Shown in pieces: positions 9,049 through 21,498 of a DNA stretch of 64,000 nucleotides. A model generated the notes under the pieces. The model was not told the DNA's origin. It saw only the letters and a list, made by a program, of their open reading frames with translations, and searched no databases. Origin of the DNA: Thecamonas trahens ATCC 50062 (lineage: Eukaryota; Apusozoa; Apusomonadida; Apusomonadidae); contig NW_013657668.1 of NCBI RefSeq assembly GCF_000142905.1, forward strand, positions 252,912 to 316,911, written 5' to 3'. The stretch's first letter is position 1, and each line of letters opens with the position of its first letter. A program made the position numbers and the translations under genes.

Positions 9049-11190
9049 TTACGAGCTGCTGCCGTCGCCTGCTGCATGTGCCAGCCGCTGCATCCCGCCT
9101 ATCTCCCGGAGCCGGGCCAGAAACGGCGGGTGTTTGGCTGCGAGCGCAGCGGCAATGGCCGCGTTCTTGCGCAGCTGTGACCGAGTCGACTCGTCTATCC
9201 ACGAGACCAGGGCCTCGGCGTCACGAGGTGACATCTCGGCTACGGTCCCCGCCACCCGCAGTAGCTTGCCGAGCAGCAGCAGGATGTTTCCAGTCAGCAC
9301 CTCGATCGGAGCCTCTCGCGTAGCTCTAAACTCGGTCAGTGTGGCACGCAGCTCAGCCCGTGCCACCTCGGTAGCGCCCGCAGCAACCATCTCTTCGGCG
9401 CTGTCGTCGGCAAGTGCGACAAGAATCCGCACCAGATGATTCCGGAAATCCTTGCCCTCGGCAGCAGCTGCGCGCCATTGTGCAACCAGCGCGCCAAGGT
9501 ACGGCCGAAAGGCCGCCGCCATCCACGCCGCACGCGCCAGGCGGCCTGCAAGAACCAGCACGTCATCGCTCTCAAGCGCCTCACCCTGGCTCCTTGCTCG
9601 CTCCCATGTCGGCAGCAGCAGGCTCGAGACGAGCTCGTCCGAGTGTGGCTCGCAAGCCGCCAGCCCGGCATCGGTCTTAGTCAGGTTGGCCAAGACTCCG
9701 ACACACGCGGTGTGGACGTCACTCCCGGCTGCTGATCCTTGCACGCCAGCCACTGCAGCATTGACCATGGCGGGAGTATCTGTGCCGTCAACGCCGTGGC
9801 TCACAACGCTGGCCGATATGGCCAGTGCGAGGTCGAGTCGTTGCGCTGCGCCCTGGCCTGCCGGCTCTGGTTCTCTCGCGTCAGCGAGGCACACCCCAGG
9901 CATGAGCTCGCTGCTGCGGCAGATGATCTCACGGCCTCGTGCAACGTGTGCAAGTACGGCCTTGATGGCTGCAACAAGGCCCGGCGACTCGTCGGGGTGC
10001 AATCTCAGAGCTTCCAGCCACGCCTCGGGCACACCGCAGGCCGGGTAAAGACATGTCGAAGCCACCGCCTTTGCCGTAGCCTCCGAGTCGGTCGCCACAA
10101 TGACGGCGAGCAGGGCGTCCGCTGCACGCCCCAGAGACTCGCCCATGACAGCCTCGATAAGTGCAGAGTCGCCGATGATGGCCGCCGCCGGGTCCGGGCT
10201 TGCAGCAGCAATAGCAAGAAAGTCCAGGCCTGCCTCAGCGACAACACCGGCCTTGATCCAGCCCACCACCACGTCGAGAGCATCGAGTGACATCAGTGCC
10301 AGACGTGCGGTGTCGGCCTCGTTGCCTGGCGCGGCCGCCACCAGCGCTCCCAGCGCCCCCAGTGCGGCCGCCGCGGCCGCAGAGCCACTCGGCGCAAAGG
10401 CATCGATGTGCCGCAGTGCGTGCGCACCGGCTCGCACCTGGCCCAGGAGCGAGTCGTCATCTGCGTCTTTGACCAAGGTCAGAGCCGCGTCGGCGGCCTC
10501 TTGCGACGCAAGATCACTGACGAGCCGGGCGCAGAGAGCCGCGAGCTTGTCGGTCTGGACCAGCGGTCCCAGATCGGTGGTCCCAGCCAGAGCAGTATTA
10601 AGCGCCTGAATGGCGGCGGGGAGCCGGTCCTGGCCCTCGAGCGCTAGCGCCTTGCGGTAGAGCGCCTTGGATACGAGCGTGGGGACGGTCATGTCGGCGT
10701 AGCGGAGAACGAGGTTGGCTTCGTGTTCTGCGGCACCAAACTCGCGCTTGTCGAGATATACCTGCGCACGGTTGGCATGCAGCGCCATCAAATGTGGCGC
10801 AGCCTTGAGACCCTCGGCATAGGCCTGGAGGGCATCATCGAGCCGGCCCTCACGGTAGGCGGCGTTACCGCGCTCTTTCCACGCCGCGCCCTTGGCCGTG
10901 GCGGCCTTGCGTTTCTTGGCGCGCTCCTCCGCATCTGCCGCAATCGAAGCCAGGGCCGCCGGCACTGGCACATCGTCGACACTTTCTGTTCCCGACTGTG
11001 CCTGAGCCTGGGGCTGGAGCTGCTGCGATGAGCTGCGGTTGATGACCGTGGCGTCCGAGACGGTCTTGAGTCCGTCGGCCTCGTCCAGCACAGCGTCGAC
11101 GTCGACATCCTCGCCCTTGGTCAGCTTCTCCACCGCCGCAGACACGGAGTCGATCTTGGCCAGGAAGGCCTCCATTTCAGTGTCGTCCAT
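9049..11190 (-). CDS. TTC12: TTC12-like TPR/armadillo protein (dynein assembly factor)
   Basis: Single exon, 713 aa, close to the roughly 705 aa of animal TTC12. The N-terminus MDDTEMEAFLAKID and the pre-TPR segment AEERAKKRK match TTC12 organisation. Three TPRs follow at about residues 100-205 (AAWKERGNAAYREGRLDDAL, HANRAQVYLDKREFGAA, KALYRKALALEGQ). The rest is Ala/Leu-rich helical armadillo-like repeats, ending LAAKHPPFLARLREIGGMQR, like the TTC12 C-terminus. TTC12 acts in the cytoplasm to preassemble axonemal dynein arms, so the organism probably builds motile cilia. UNC45-like TPR/ARM proteins are the main alternative, but no UCS myosin-binding domain is seen. A poly-C tract lies about 12 bases upstream of the start in the sense strand. 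Confidence 0.72.
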   Translation of the reverse strand: MDDTEMEAFLAKIDSVSAAVEKLTKGEDVDVDAVLDEADGLKTVSDATVINRSSSQQLQPQAQAQSGTESVDDVPVPAALASIAADAEERAKKRKAATAKGAAWKERGNAAYREGRLDDALQAYAEGLKAAPHLMALHANRAQVYLDKREFGAAEHEANLVLRYADMTVPTLVSKALYRKALALEGQDRLPAAIQALNTALAGTTDLGPLVQTDKLAALCARLVSDLASQEAADAALTLVKDADDDSLLGQVRAGAHALRHIDAFAPSGSAAAAAALGALGALVAAAPGNEADTARLALMSLDALDVVVGWIKAGVVAEAGLDFLAIAAASPDPAAAIIGDSALIEAVMGESLGRAADALLAVIVATDSEATAKAVASTCLYPACGVPEAWLEALRLHPDESPGLVAAIKAVLAHVARGREIICRSSELMPGVCLADAREPEPAGQGAAQRLDLALAISASVVSHGVDGTDTPAMVNAAVAGVQGSAAGSDVHTACVGVLANLTKTDAGLAACEPHSDELVSSLLLPTWERARSQGEALESDDVLVLAGRLARAAWMAAAFRPYLGALVAQWRAAAAEGKDFRNHLVRILVALADDSAEEMVAAGATEVARAELRATLTEFRATREAPIEVLTGNILLLLGKLLRVAGTVAEMSPRDAEALVSWIDESTRSQLRKNAAIAAALAAKHPPFLARLREIGGMQRLAHAAGDGSSS

Positions 11191-11719
11191 AGTAGGTGCG
11201 GGGGGGGGGGGGGGGGGGGTGAGGTGGGAAGGGGTGGGACGAGCTGGGAGTTCGTGAAGGCGCGCGAATCAACGCCGAGCGCCCTACACCATGACACACA
11301 CTCCATACACAGCACATACACAGCGCACTCCTCGAATACACATTACCTACACGCGGTGTACATCGGTACTTTGCTGTATACACATGATGTGCTCCCTGGC
11401 AGTACATCGCCGGCACACAGTCTGTTTGGATACCAAGCATCGCCCCCGACATGCACAACACCATACGAAAGGCGTCCACTGCATCGCCCACACACATTCT
11501 GCATCCTGACCACACATCACACACATCGCCCCATATGCTCCTCATCGCAAACTCATGCGATGGGGCCTTCACTCTGCCAAAACTATCCATCCATCCGCCA
11601 TCGGTAGAATCGTCGACTGGCACGCGTCGGTTGGCCAACGGTCGGCCGTTGCCACCGCCGCCGGCGGAGAGGACGACACCGACCACGACTGTCACAGCTA
11701 CCACACCTCGCTGGCCACC
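11191..11719. other. divergent intergenic region
   Basis: This lies between TTC12 (-) and the giant coiled-coil gene (+). A G18 homopolymer (11201-11218) lies next to the TTC12 start, followed by ACACA-rich, less GC-rich sequence to about 11550. Frames open upstream of 11720 lack gene-like codon use. Confidence 0.55.
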
Positions 11720-14700
11720 ATGTCACGGCTGCTAAGGTCGAGCAGGCTTCTCACACCAAGTAGTCCTGCACGCAGGCCCGCTCCACGCACCTATGACTCG
11801 CCGTCTTTCCCACATAGAGTCGCCAGAGTGGCGGCTGCCCGTGCCGGGACCGAGGCTGGCACTGGCGCTGGCGCTGGCGCTGGCGCCGCCAGCGCGAGCA
11901 CTGCTACTGCTGTCGCCTCAGGGCCTGGGGTAGGGGCAACTGGGCCAACGTCGCATACAGCCCGTGTTGGACGACCACTCTCGGCGTCACAGCTGCCGAC
12001 TGGTTCGAGGCGTGGTAGGCAGCAGGCCAGCCCGCGACCGTCGTCACCGTCGCCGCTGCCGGTGCAGACGCAACCGCAACTGGTGCTCCAGCCGGCCTCG
12101 CCGCCGCGGTCGATGGTGGCACCGCGAAACTCGGCCGAGATGGACGCGCTAAGGGCACAGCTCTCGTCGCTGCAGTCCCAGCATGCCGCGCTCTCCACCG
12201 CCCACGAGTCGGTCAAGGCCGATCTCGCCCGCAAGCGCAACCAGATCTCGGTTGCTGAGGACAATCTGGTCAACGCCAGCTCCCGGCTTGCCAAGGCTGA
12301 GGCACGTGCCGACGGGCTAAAGGCGCAACTCGATGCCGAGCTGGCACGCAGCAAGGCCGAGGCCCGCTCCCGCGCTGATGCCGAGTCCCGCCTCCGCTCG
12401 CTCTCGTCCGAGCACTCGGCGCTGCAGGAGGCCGCCAACAAGCTCCGCGAGTCCAACGTGCTGCTCTCAACCAAAGCCTCCTCGCTCGAGTCGCAGCTAG
12501 AGGTGGAGCGGACTCGAACAGCGTCCAAGCTCCGCGCTGTGGCCAAGGATCGCCAGGCGCTCAAGGCAGCTCTGCGCGAGGCACGTGAGACCGTCACTGT
12601 CCTCATGGCGCGGTCATCGGAGCTCGAGTCAAGCTCGGCCGCCATGCGCGCCGAGCTCAATGCTACCATCGACAAGCTCTTGGAGGCCCGCTCCGACTCG
12701 GACTCGGACTCGGAGTTTGGTGCCCGCGAGTCGGCCACGTCGCTCGCTGCTCAGCTTGCTGCGCAGCTGGCCGACGCCTCGGCGCAGATTGCCCACCTAC
12801 AGCATGCGGTCGAGGAGGCGCAGGCGCGCGCGAGCGCCACCGACGACGCTGCCCGTATCGATCTTGAGCGGCGTGCGGCCGAGCTCGACGCCCAGGCCCG
12901 CGACCTCGCTCGCCAGCGTCGCGAGCTTGACGCCGACACGCACTCGGCCGCTGCTGCTGCTCGATCTGACGCCAGTGCTCGCGAGGCCCAAGCTGCTTCT
13001 CGGGAGGCCGAGCTCCGCACTCGCACCAAGGCTCTGCAAGAGCGAGAGGCCCAGCTCGCTGCCATCACTGATCGCCTGTCGGGCTCTGTCGGCATCGCCG
13101 ACGACTCGCTGGCTGCCTCCATCTCCTCGCTTATGCGCTCGCAGTCGTCGATGGTCAAAACCGATTTTGCAACCATCGAGCACTCTCTTGCAACGTTCCA
13201 GGCTAAGACCCAGGCGCTGCGCAAGGAGCGAGCAGAACTCGATTCGCGCCAAAAGGCGCTCTCGGCCGAGACAGCCAAACTCACCCAGCTCGCAGCCGAA
13301 CTCGATGCACGCAAGTCCAAGCTCGACGCTCATGCCGACGAGCTTGTTGCCCGCGCCGACGATCTGCGCCGCCAATCGAACGCGCTTGACGACGCCCGTG
13401 GCCTTCAGGCCAAACTGGACGACCGAGCCCGCCAGCTGGATGAGCTCAAAATCGAGCTCGACCAGCGGGCCGCCGACGAAGCTGCAGCCGCTGCAAACGC
13501 TGCAGCTGCCGTCTCCCGTCGGGAAGACGCCGCCGCAAACGCCGAGGCTGATCTCGCTGCCCGGGAAGCATCCCTGGCTGCTGCCCGAGACGCGCTCTCC
13601 GCGGAGCGGAGCCAGATCGAGGAGTTCCGTGCCCACCTCGATGCGCGCCACTCGGCACAGGTCCAGCGTGGTGACTCACTCGACGCTCGCGAGAGAGCAA
13701 TCGTTGCCGACGAGGCGCGGGTGCAGAGCGAGCTTGCCGAGGCACGGAAACTGCGTTCAGAGCTCGATGCACTAGAGGACGAGCTCACCGACCTCGTTCG
13801 ATTCCGTGAGGAAGAGGAGGAGCAGCTACGGTCGGACCGCGCTCGGTTCGAAGACGAAATGGCCACCGCTCAGGCCCGCCTGGACGCTCTCGCACAGGCC
13901 GCCGCCGACGACGCCGCCGCCGCCGCCGCCGAAGCAGCGGCCCAAATTGAGCGCAACGACCTCGAGTCTTCCAACCGCATCAAGGCTGCGTGGGAAGAGA
14001 CCGAGGCCGAGCTTGCCGCCGCTCGCGCTGCCGCTGAGGCGCGCGCCCAGGCTGAGGCTGCAGAGTCCGCGGCACGCATCGAGCGGAATGAGGCCGAGTC
14101 TGCCGAGCGCATCGCCAAGGCCGACGCCGCCGCCGCCGCAGAGCGCGCTGCAGAGCGTGCTGCACTGGATGCCGCCGCCGACCGCGCTGTAGAGCGCGAA
14201 GCTGCCGCCCGCGCCGAACTCGACAAGGCCCGCGCCGAGCTTGAGACCCGCTTGCGCGAGGTTGCTGGAGCCGCCGCCGCTGCCGACTCCAAGGCCAAGG
14301 CCAACTCGGCCGAAAAACATGCACTGCGCCAACTTTCTCTCAAGCTCAAGCACCAGATGGCCGAGGTTCGAGCACAGGTCCGCCGTGAGCTTGCCTCGGA
14401 GTTTGAAGCCGAGGCTCGTGAGCTGGATGTCAAGGGCCGCGAACTCACCGCCCAGATTGAGGCCAAGTCGGCCCAGCTCAAGGCCCAGGGCGAGGCGCTG
14501 CGCGAGAGGGGCGCAGCTCTCGAGGCTGAGCGCGACGCCCTGCAGGCTCAGGCCGACCGCCTAGAGGCGTCGATGATTGAGTTGGCCTCACGGTCAGAGG
14601 CTGTGGCCGCCGCCGAGGCTGCCAACCAGGACGCCGCCGCGTCGTGGGCTGCCGAGCAGCAGCAGATTACCGCCCGCGCTGAAGCACTCAATGAGCAAGC

Positions 14701-17700
14701 GGCGCGGCTCGAGGCTGAACGCGAAGCGTTGGACAACGCCGCAAGCCAGACCCGTGCTCAGCTCGACGCCCGCGAGCTGGCACTCAATGCCCGCGGAGCT
14801 GACCTCGAAGCCCGCATCAAGTCCGTCGAGGCTCGCGAGAACGACGTTCGCACTTCGCAAGCGCAGCTCGCTGCCGAGACGGCGGCGCTGTCGCAGCGGA
14901 CCGATGCTTTCGCCGCCGCGTGCGAGGAGCGGATGCAGCTCGACGAGGAGGCACGCGCTGCAGCTCGCGAAAAGATGGAGGCCGAGCTCATGGCCGAGGT
15001 TCACGCCGCGCACGACCGTGCTGCGTCGCGCTCGCGCGACCTTGACGCTCGCGCTGCCGAGCTGGATCGGCGCGCAGCAGAGCTCGAGGCCGAGACCGAT
15101 GATGTCCGTGCACGCGGACAACAGCTCGACTCCATGACCGCCCGCCTCGAGGCCAAGGAGTCCGAGTGGGCCGCATCACTCGAGGCAGCGCAAGCTCGTG
15201 TCGACAACGAGGCCCATCGCGTCAACCAGCTCGCCGCTCAGCTCGCCGCCGAACACAGCGCCCGCATGGCTGAGCTCGACGCCAACGCAGCGGACGCCGC
15301 GAACACGGCACGGCTAGAGATGGAGGCCTTTAAGGCCCGGGCCATGGCTGCAGCAGAGGCCAAGGCCGACGAAAAGCTGGCTGCCGCCCGGGCGGCACTC
15401 GATGCCGAGTACGCGCAGCGGCGCGCCGAGCTGGAGTTGGATGCGACTGCCCAGCTTGCGCGCGCTGCCGAAGCCCGCTCGCGAAAGGCCGCGGACGAGC
15501 TGGCGGCCAAGGCTAGCGAGCTGGCGACCAAACACGACGAGCGACAGGCGAGCCTCGAAGCTCGCTTTGCGGACAAAGAGGCTGCGCTCCGGGCCGAGGT
15601 CGACGAGGCCAAGGCCCGTGTCGACGCCGAGGCCAAGGCGGCGCTGGCACATCTCGAGGCACGGATGGACAACCAAGCACGCGAGCAGAGCCGCGAGCTG
15701 GAAAACTCCCGGGCACGGGCTATGGCCCAAATCGAAGACGAGCGCGCTGCGCTTGCTGCGGAGCGGAGGAACTTGGACGAGCTCCGGTCCCAGACCTTGA
15801 GTAGGCTCGACAGCCTCCGGGAGTCGACAAACGTCGAATCCCAGGCACTGCTAGCGAAGGCGCAGCAAAAGGCGGAGCAGCTGGTGGGTGAGGCGCAAGC
15901 CCGCGCCGACTCGGCAGCAGAGCGTGCGCTGACTGACGCGCAGGCCCGCGCCGCCGCCCTGGCCGCGGCCGCGGAAGCCGATCTCAACGACAAGCTCGAG
16001 GCCCGCCGGACCGAGGTTGAGGAAGCTACCGACCGGCTTCGCACAGAGGCCGAGGCCTACGCGTCCTCGCTCAAGGCCGAGGCCGAGGCAAAGCTGGCCG
16101 TGATCTCTGAAGAGGAGAGCCAGAGACTACGCGCCCTGGAGCAGACCGAGGCAACGCTGGCGGCCAGAATTGAGTCTTTCACTCACGAGGTGCAGGCTCG
16201 GATGCAGACCTTTGAGCGGCAGCGTGAGACTCTTGCTACCGACACCGCGGCCGCCGAGGCCAAGGTGGCCCGGCAAGCCGAAGATGCGGCCGAGGACGCG
16301 GCGCGGATTCGAGCCCGGCTCGAGGCCGAGGCCGCTCGGCTTCAGGAGGAGCGGTCGAACTGGGAGGCGACAAAGCTCGCGGCCCAGCTGCAGGCTGAGG
16401 ACACCCAACGAGCGGCAAACGCAGCACTGGCGTCTGCCAAGGAGACGGCTGCGCGCGCCGAGGGCCAGATGCGCGAGGTTGAGTCCCGCGCAGCCCGGTT
16501 GGAGGCTGCCGAGGCCCGGCTGAGCGATGAGCGCCGAGCGCTGAGTACTGCCCGCGGCGAGGTCGAGATGGACGTGGCCAAGGCACGTGCAGCGCAGGTG
16601 GCTCAAGAAGCTGCGCTGACTTCGGCTCGCAAGGACTTGGATGCTGAGGGCGAGCGGATGGCGCGGGCGCATGCCGAGCGGATGGAGTCGCTGACCCGGC
16701 GCGAAGCCGCGTTTGAAGCGCAGGCTTCCGAGCTGATGGAGTCGCTGCGGGCCAAGGCTGCGGCGCTGGATGCCCGCGAAGAGGCACTGGCCGTGGCCGA
16801 GGCCGACGCTGATGCCGCGCTGGATGCCAAGAACCGGCAGCTTGAGGCGCTGCTCCTCAAGCGCTCTGACGAGCTGGACGCCCAGCTGGCGGCAGCCAAG
16901 TCGTCGCTCGAGTCACGGCTGGTTGCGGCGCGTGCGGATGACGCTGCCATTTTGCAGGAAAAGCTGGCGGTGGCTGAGGACGCCAAGCGTGCTCTGGACG
17001 CTGGCTTTGCTGAGCTTGCACGCGATCGCCAGTCGCTGCAGGATCGGCTTGCCAAACTACACAAGGCGCGCGAGCTGCTGAGTGCTCGGTCTGAGGCGCT
17101 CGAGCGCTCCAAGCTACAGGCCACCGAGGATGTCAAGCGTGCCGAGCTAGAACTGGAGCACCGGTCGCGGGATCTGGACGCCCGCGAGGCTGCGCTGGAG
17201 GCAGCCGAGTCACGGACCGCGCAGTCGTCGTCGGCCATCGACGCGGCACGGCGGTCGGCCGAGGCGGACCTGTCACGGGCGCAGGCCGAGATCAAGGCTC
17301 AGAAGGAGGCACTGGAGAGTGCGCAGCAAGAGCTGCGGCGGACTCGCGACGAGGTGGAGACGACACGCCGTGAGGCTGCTGCGCAGCTGGCTGCCGCCCG
17401 TGCCCTCGAGGCTTCGCTCGGCTCGCAGCGCGGTGAGGCCGAGTCAATGTCGGCGCAGCTAGCCGCCCGTGAGGCGCAGATTGCCGCCCGTGAAGCCGAG
17501 CTCTCCGAGCGCGCGTCGGCGCTCAAGCTTGCCCGCGACCGGCTTCGGCAGCGGGCCGCCGAGGTCAACGCCGACCGCGAAGCGGCACACTCTGCCAACA
17601 GTACCGAGCGCGAAGCGCTTGCCCGCGAAAAGGCGCTTGTGGCAGGGACCATGGAGGAGGCGCTTGAGCTCAAGGCGCGGTTGCAGGCCAAGGAGAATGC

Positions 17701-19866
17701 GCTTGAAGCGCGCGCGGTGGAGCTGGCCGCTCTCGAGGCGCGGTTTGTCGAGGTTACTCGCCGCGAGGCCGAGCTGGAGGCGGCGGCGATCAAGGCCGAA
17801 GCTGCGCAGTCGTCGTCGGCGCTGACACTCGACGCCGAGGCTGCACGACTGGCCAAGCGTGAGGCCGCGCTGCAGGCACAGCTGGCGGCGCTCAACAAGG
17901 CGCAGAGCTCGGTGTTCTCAGCCCACTCACAGCTCGAAGTGACCGAGCACACGCTTGTTAGCACCGAAGCGAGCCTCCGCGAGCGCGAGAACAAGATCGA
18001 GCAGCGCGAGTCAGCCCTGGCCATCAAGGAGGAGCGGCTTGTGGAGCGTGCAGAGGGCCTTGCGTCGCGGGCGAGGGCATTGGAGGACGCCGAGCGTACG
18101 TTCCAGGCGCGCGAGACGGCCGCCGAGCGCGAGCTGGCGCGGCGGACCGAGGTGGTGGCTGAGCGTGAGGCCGCGGCGAGCCGGGCTGAAGCTAGCCACG
18201 CTGCCAAGGAGAAGCAGCTGCGTGAAGAGGCGCGTGCCGCGCACGAAGCTCAAGCTGCGCGTGATGCTGCCCAGATGCAGGCTGCGCGCGAGTCGCTGGA
18301 TGCTGAGCGTACTGCGGTGTCGCGCGAGCGCGAGGCCCTGGCAGCCGCGCGGGCAAGCGTCGAGGCCGACCGGGCACGGATTGCCGAGTTTGAGGCCGGC
18401 CGCGCTGCCGAGTGGCTCCGCGCCGAGAAGGAGGTTGAAGCGCGTGAGGTTCAGGTCTCGCTGGCGGCTTCCAAGGCCTCGTTGCGCGACGGCGAGGCGT
18501 CGGTGGCGTCGTCAGAGACGATGCGGCTGGAGCAGGCGCTCCTCGCTGCGCGGGCGGAGCTTGACGAGTGCCGGCTCGCGGCTGCGACGCAGGAAACCGC
18601 GTACCAGCAACGGATCACCGAGCTGGAGCGCGAGCTGGCCGAAGCTGAGGCGAGCCTGGACCGGTCGCGCATCGCTGTGGCGAACCTCGAGGGAGAAGTG
18701 GAGGAGCTTCAAGAGCGCAAGCGGGTGCTGGACGAGTTCCAAGCCAAGCTTCTCGCCCAGCAGCGCGACATGGTGACGGCGGCGCAGCAGGTGCGCGCCG
18801 CACAGCTGGCGACGGCAGCCGAGGTCGAGAGTCTGCGTCAGGAGAACGCAAGTCTCCGGTCCAGCATGGCACCGAGTGTGTCTGTGGCTGACGCTGCGCG
18901 GCTCTCCAAGGCTGAGGCCGTTTTGGAGGCGCGTGCAAGCCAGCTAGAGCAGGTCGAAGCAGCGCTGGAGGCGCGAGTGCAGCAAGTCGAGGCTGCGGCG
19001 GGCTCCGCCAGTATGGCGGCGAGCCACGGGCCGTTTGTGGCAGAGCTGTCGGAGACCATGGCCCGGATGCAGGAGCGGCTGGATGAGCTGGCGGCGCAGG
19101 CGGCCGTCCCGCAGGAGCCGCACTCGCCGATCCAGTCGCGGCTGGAGGGCGAGAGCCAGCAGCTAGAGCAGCTGTCGCAGACGGTGCAGCAGATGCAAGA
19201 GCGGCTGGAGCTGATGGTCCGGTCTCCCGCCCAGCCGGCGCGTCAGCGAGCATGGCGTCGGTGGCGAGCTCGGGCGTGAGCTCGACCGACACGCCACAGT
19301 CACCGCGACTGGATGCGCTGCTGGCAAAGATGGCGACGCACGAGGCGCAGCAGGACGACTGGTTTGCTCGGCTCGATGCACAGCTGCACCACCTGCGCGG
19401 TTCGGGCGAAGTGCTGCCGATGTCCGAGTCGCCGTGGCCGGCAGAGCGGTCTGTCACCGACCCCGCCGACGACTCGTCATCCGAGGTCGGCTCGTCTGAG
19501 TTTGCACGCATCCGCGGTGCCATCCGCTCGCAGTGGCACGAAGCATCGGCCACCTCGACCGCTGTCTCGCACGAGCGGCTGTTCGAGACACGGCCCGAAG
19601 CGGGGCGCGTCCTCGCCGAGACTCGTCCCATGGAGGCCGGCGATCTCGAGTCCGACACAGAGACTGACAAAGCCGAGTCGCTCAGCGACACCATCGCTCG
19701 GCTTACCCTTCGGCGGCAAGAGCTCGCCGCCATGTTCCCGCTGGCTGACGACGTTGTGGCCAAGCAGGAGATGGCTGCCGAGATGGACGCCCTCGACAGC
19801 GAGCTCCAATCACTCCGAATCGCCGAGCAGCAACAGCAGCAACAGCAACAGCAGGCAAACCAGTGA
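11720..19866 (+). CDS. giant coiled-coil protein, about 2,700 aa, one frame break near its 3' end
   Basis: From ATG 11720 (MSRLLRSSRLL) one frame runs to 19279 (2,519 aa). Residues 1-130 are Ser/Pro/Ala-rich. From about residue 135 almost the whole chain is Ala/Glu/Arg/Leu heptad coiled coil without obvious globular domains, resembling golgins or rootletin-type filaments in shape only. A second frame with similar character (RLDALLAKMATHEAQQDDWF, then acidic Ser-rich sequence, a last helix and a poly-Gln end) begins before 19252 and ends at 19866. One extra C in the CCC runs at 19226-19232 would fuse the two without a stop. I treat them as one gene of about 2,715 aa. An independent downstream gene from ATG 19252 would overlap the first by 28 bases, which is less likely. 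Confidence 0.72.
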
Positions 19867-20049
19867 GATTGCCATGCAGTGATTAAACATCGGCCTTTAT
19901 CAACTCATCCCCCACATGGCCAGCCATCCCGCCTGCCGACGGCCGAGACGGGACGGTACTGGACGGAAGAGGGCGGGACGGGCCGAACCGACCCAAGTAA
20001 ATGATTCGAGTTGGAGACGAGGACACTCAACTTGACACTAACCCTCATC

Positions 20050-21004
20050 ATGGCTGAGCAGCAGTGGTGGATGGACGACGCCAGCGGAAGCGAGAGCGGC
20101 TCCGAGTGGGAGGAGGTCTCTGTGATGGCCGAGGAGGAGCAGCAGGCTGCCGAGGATGCCGATGACGAGCTCGAGGCTGTTGCTGCTGAGCTTGACGGCG
20201 ACGACGACGACGACGATGACGACTCGGGTGCCTCTGCCTGGGACGACGATGACGATGACGACGACGATGTACGTGTGTGACATGAGCTAGCCGGCACACA
20301 CACACACTTCCCCCCCCCCCTATCCCTATGAGATGGCTTCAGCCGGGAGAGGCGGGGGGTGGGCAGGGAGGTGCCGACGGGGGTGGTGGTGGCCCATTGG
20401 GCCATTTTTTTGCCGCGTCAGCGGGCCGGTCCTTGCTGCCTCCATGGAAGCCAAAGGGACAGGAGGGGCTAGTGACTGGGGGAGGGGAAGTGCACCAGAA
20501 GTCTGGTGGGCTTGTAGTTGGCCTGGTGGGTGGCAGCAGAGGGACGGTGTGGCTGGCTGGCTCGGTATGCACTCACAGGACAGGACGGACGGAACGGGGA
20601 TGGGCGGGCGAATGGTTGACCTGGGGCGGAATGATCGGCGGGTGAATGATTGACACGCCGTGGGCTGGCGGATGCGACGGTGGGGCAATGGCTGGTCGAC
20701 GCTGTTTGTGGTGGTGGTGATGGTGGTGATGGTGATGGTGATGGTGATGGTGATGGTGATGGTGATGGTGATGGTGATGGTGTGCGGAGGGTAGGAGCCC
20801 GAGGACCAGAAGCCGTTCATCGAGGAGGCGTGCAAGGACAAGCACTGCCAGAAGGCGCTCAAGATCTACGAGGACTGCGCTGCTCGGCTCGCCGAGGCTC
20901 CGCAGGAGGTTCAGGACGAGCACGACTGCGTCGGCTACTACTTTGACCTCAAGCGCTGCATCGACCACTGTGCCGCGCCGCAGATCTTTGCCCAGCTGGT
21001 GTAG
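20050..21004 (+). CDS. UQCRH: ubiquinol-cytochrome c reductase hinge protein (complex III subunit 6)
   Basis: Two exons, 20050-20268 and 20795-21004, give 142 aa. The donor is GTACGT and the acceptor GGTAG, in phase 0. Exon 1 is extremely acidic, with two Asp runs, as expected for the hinge protein that helps cytochrome c dock on cytochrome c1. Exon 2 holds the conserved helical hairpin: CKDKHC, YEDC, DCVGYYFDL, CIDHCAAPQIF, with Cys pairs of the twin CX9C kind that form disulfides in the intermembrane space. Length and Cys layout match fungal QCR6 and animal UQCRH. The 526-nt intron is unusually rich in simple repeats. Confidence 0.93.
20709..20781 (+). repeat. GGTGAT hexanucleotide repeat in UQCRH intron
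   Basis: About ten units of GGTGAT and GGTGGT just upstream of the acceptor of the UQCRH intron. A poly-C run also occurs near the donor (about 20309-20320) and G-rich sequence follows it. The intron has no pyrimidine tract at its acceptor. Confidence 0.85.
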
Positions 21005-21498
21005 AGAAAGCCCTGCCAATCAAACACAGACACATCAATGCGATGCGAGTACCAGGTGTTTGCTAGCCATACCCACACTCACTAGCCTGCACGGCTCCAC
21101 CAATCAGCACCCTCTGTCGTCACCGGTCGCCGCTATCGCTGTAGGCCAAACACCACCACCGACAACTGCCGCCTGCCATCGAACACCACCACAGCACCAG
21201 CCATGGCCACGGCCACTCCACTCTGCCACACCTCAAACAAGGACCCATCTTCCCGTACGCACCGAGAGACCAAAACGTGGTGGTCTCTACTCGCTCTGAT
21301 CCTGCACAGATGGTGAATTGCTTGCGGGCGGAGGCGGGGGTAGGGGTGGGGGTGGGGGTGGGGAGGGGAGGCAGAGCAGGTGTCAAACGGCCGGCCGTTG
21401 GCAGGCCTGCGAGGCGCCAGGAGCGTGACTCACCGAAGCAGGCGATGGTACAGGAATTGAGGGACGCGCGCAAGTACCGTTGTAGTAGAGTATAAGGA
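21005..21498. other. intergenic, no gene seen
   Basis: About 0.5 kb between two plus-strand genes. It is CA-rich at first (21010-21250) and then carries GGGGGTG short repeats (21337-21365). It should contain the UQCRH 3' UTR and the promoter of the next gene. Confidence 0.5.

Noticed and set aside
15238..18207. Several 180-300 codon minus-strand frames inside the giant coiled-coil gene
   Set aside because: Ser/Ala/Arg shadow frames complementary to Glu/Ala/Arg codons; no domains or start contexts of their own.
19252..19866. Separate 204-aa gene starting at ATG 19252
   Set aside because: It would overlap the end of the giant coiled-coil frame by 28 bases; its sequence reads as a continuation, and one extra C removes the overlap.
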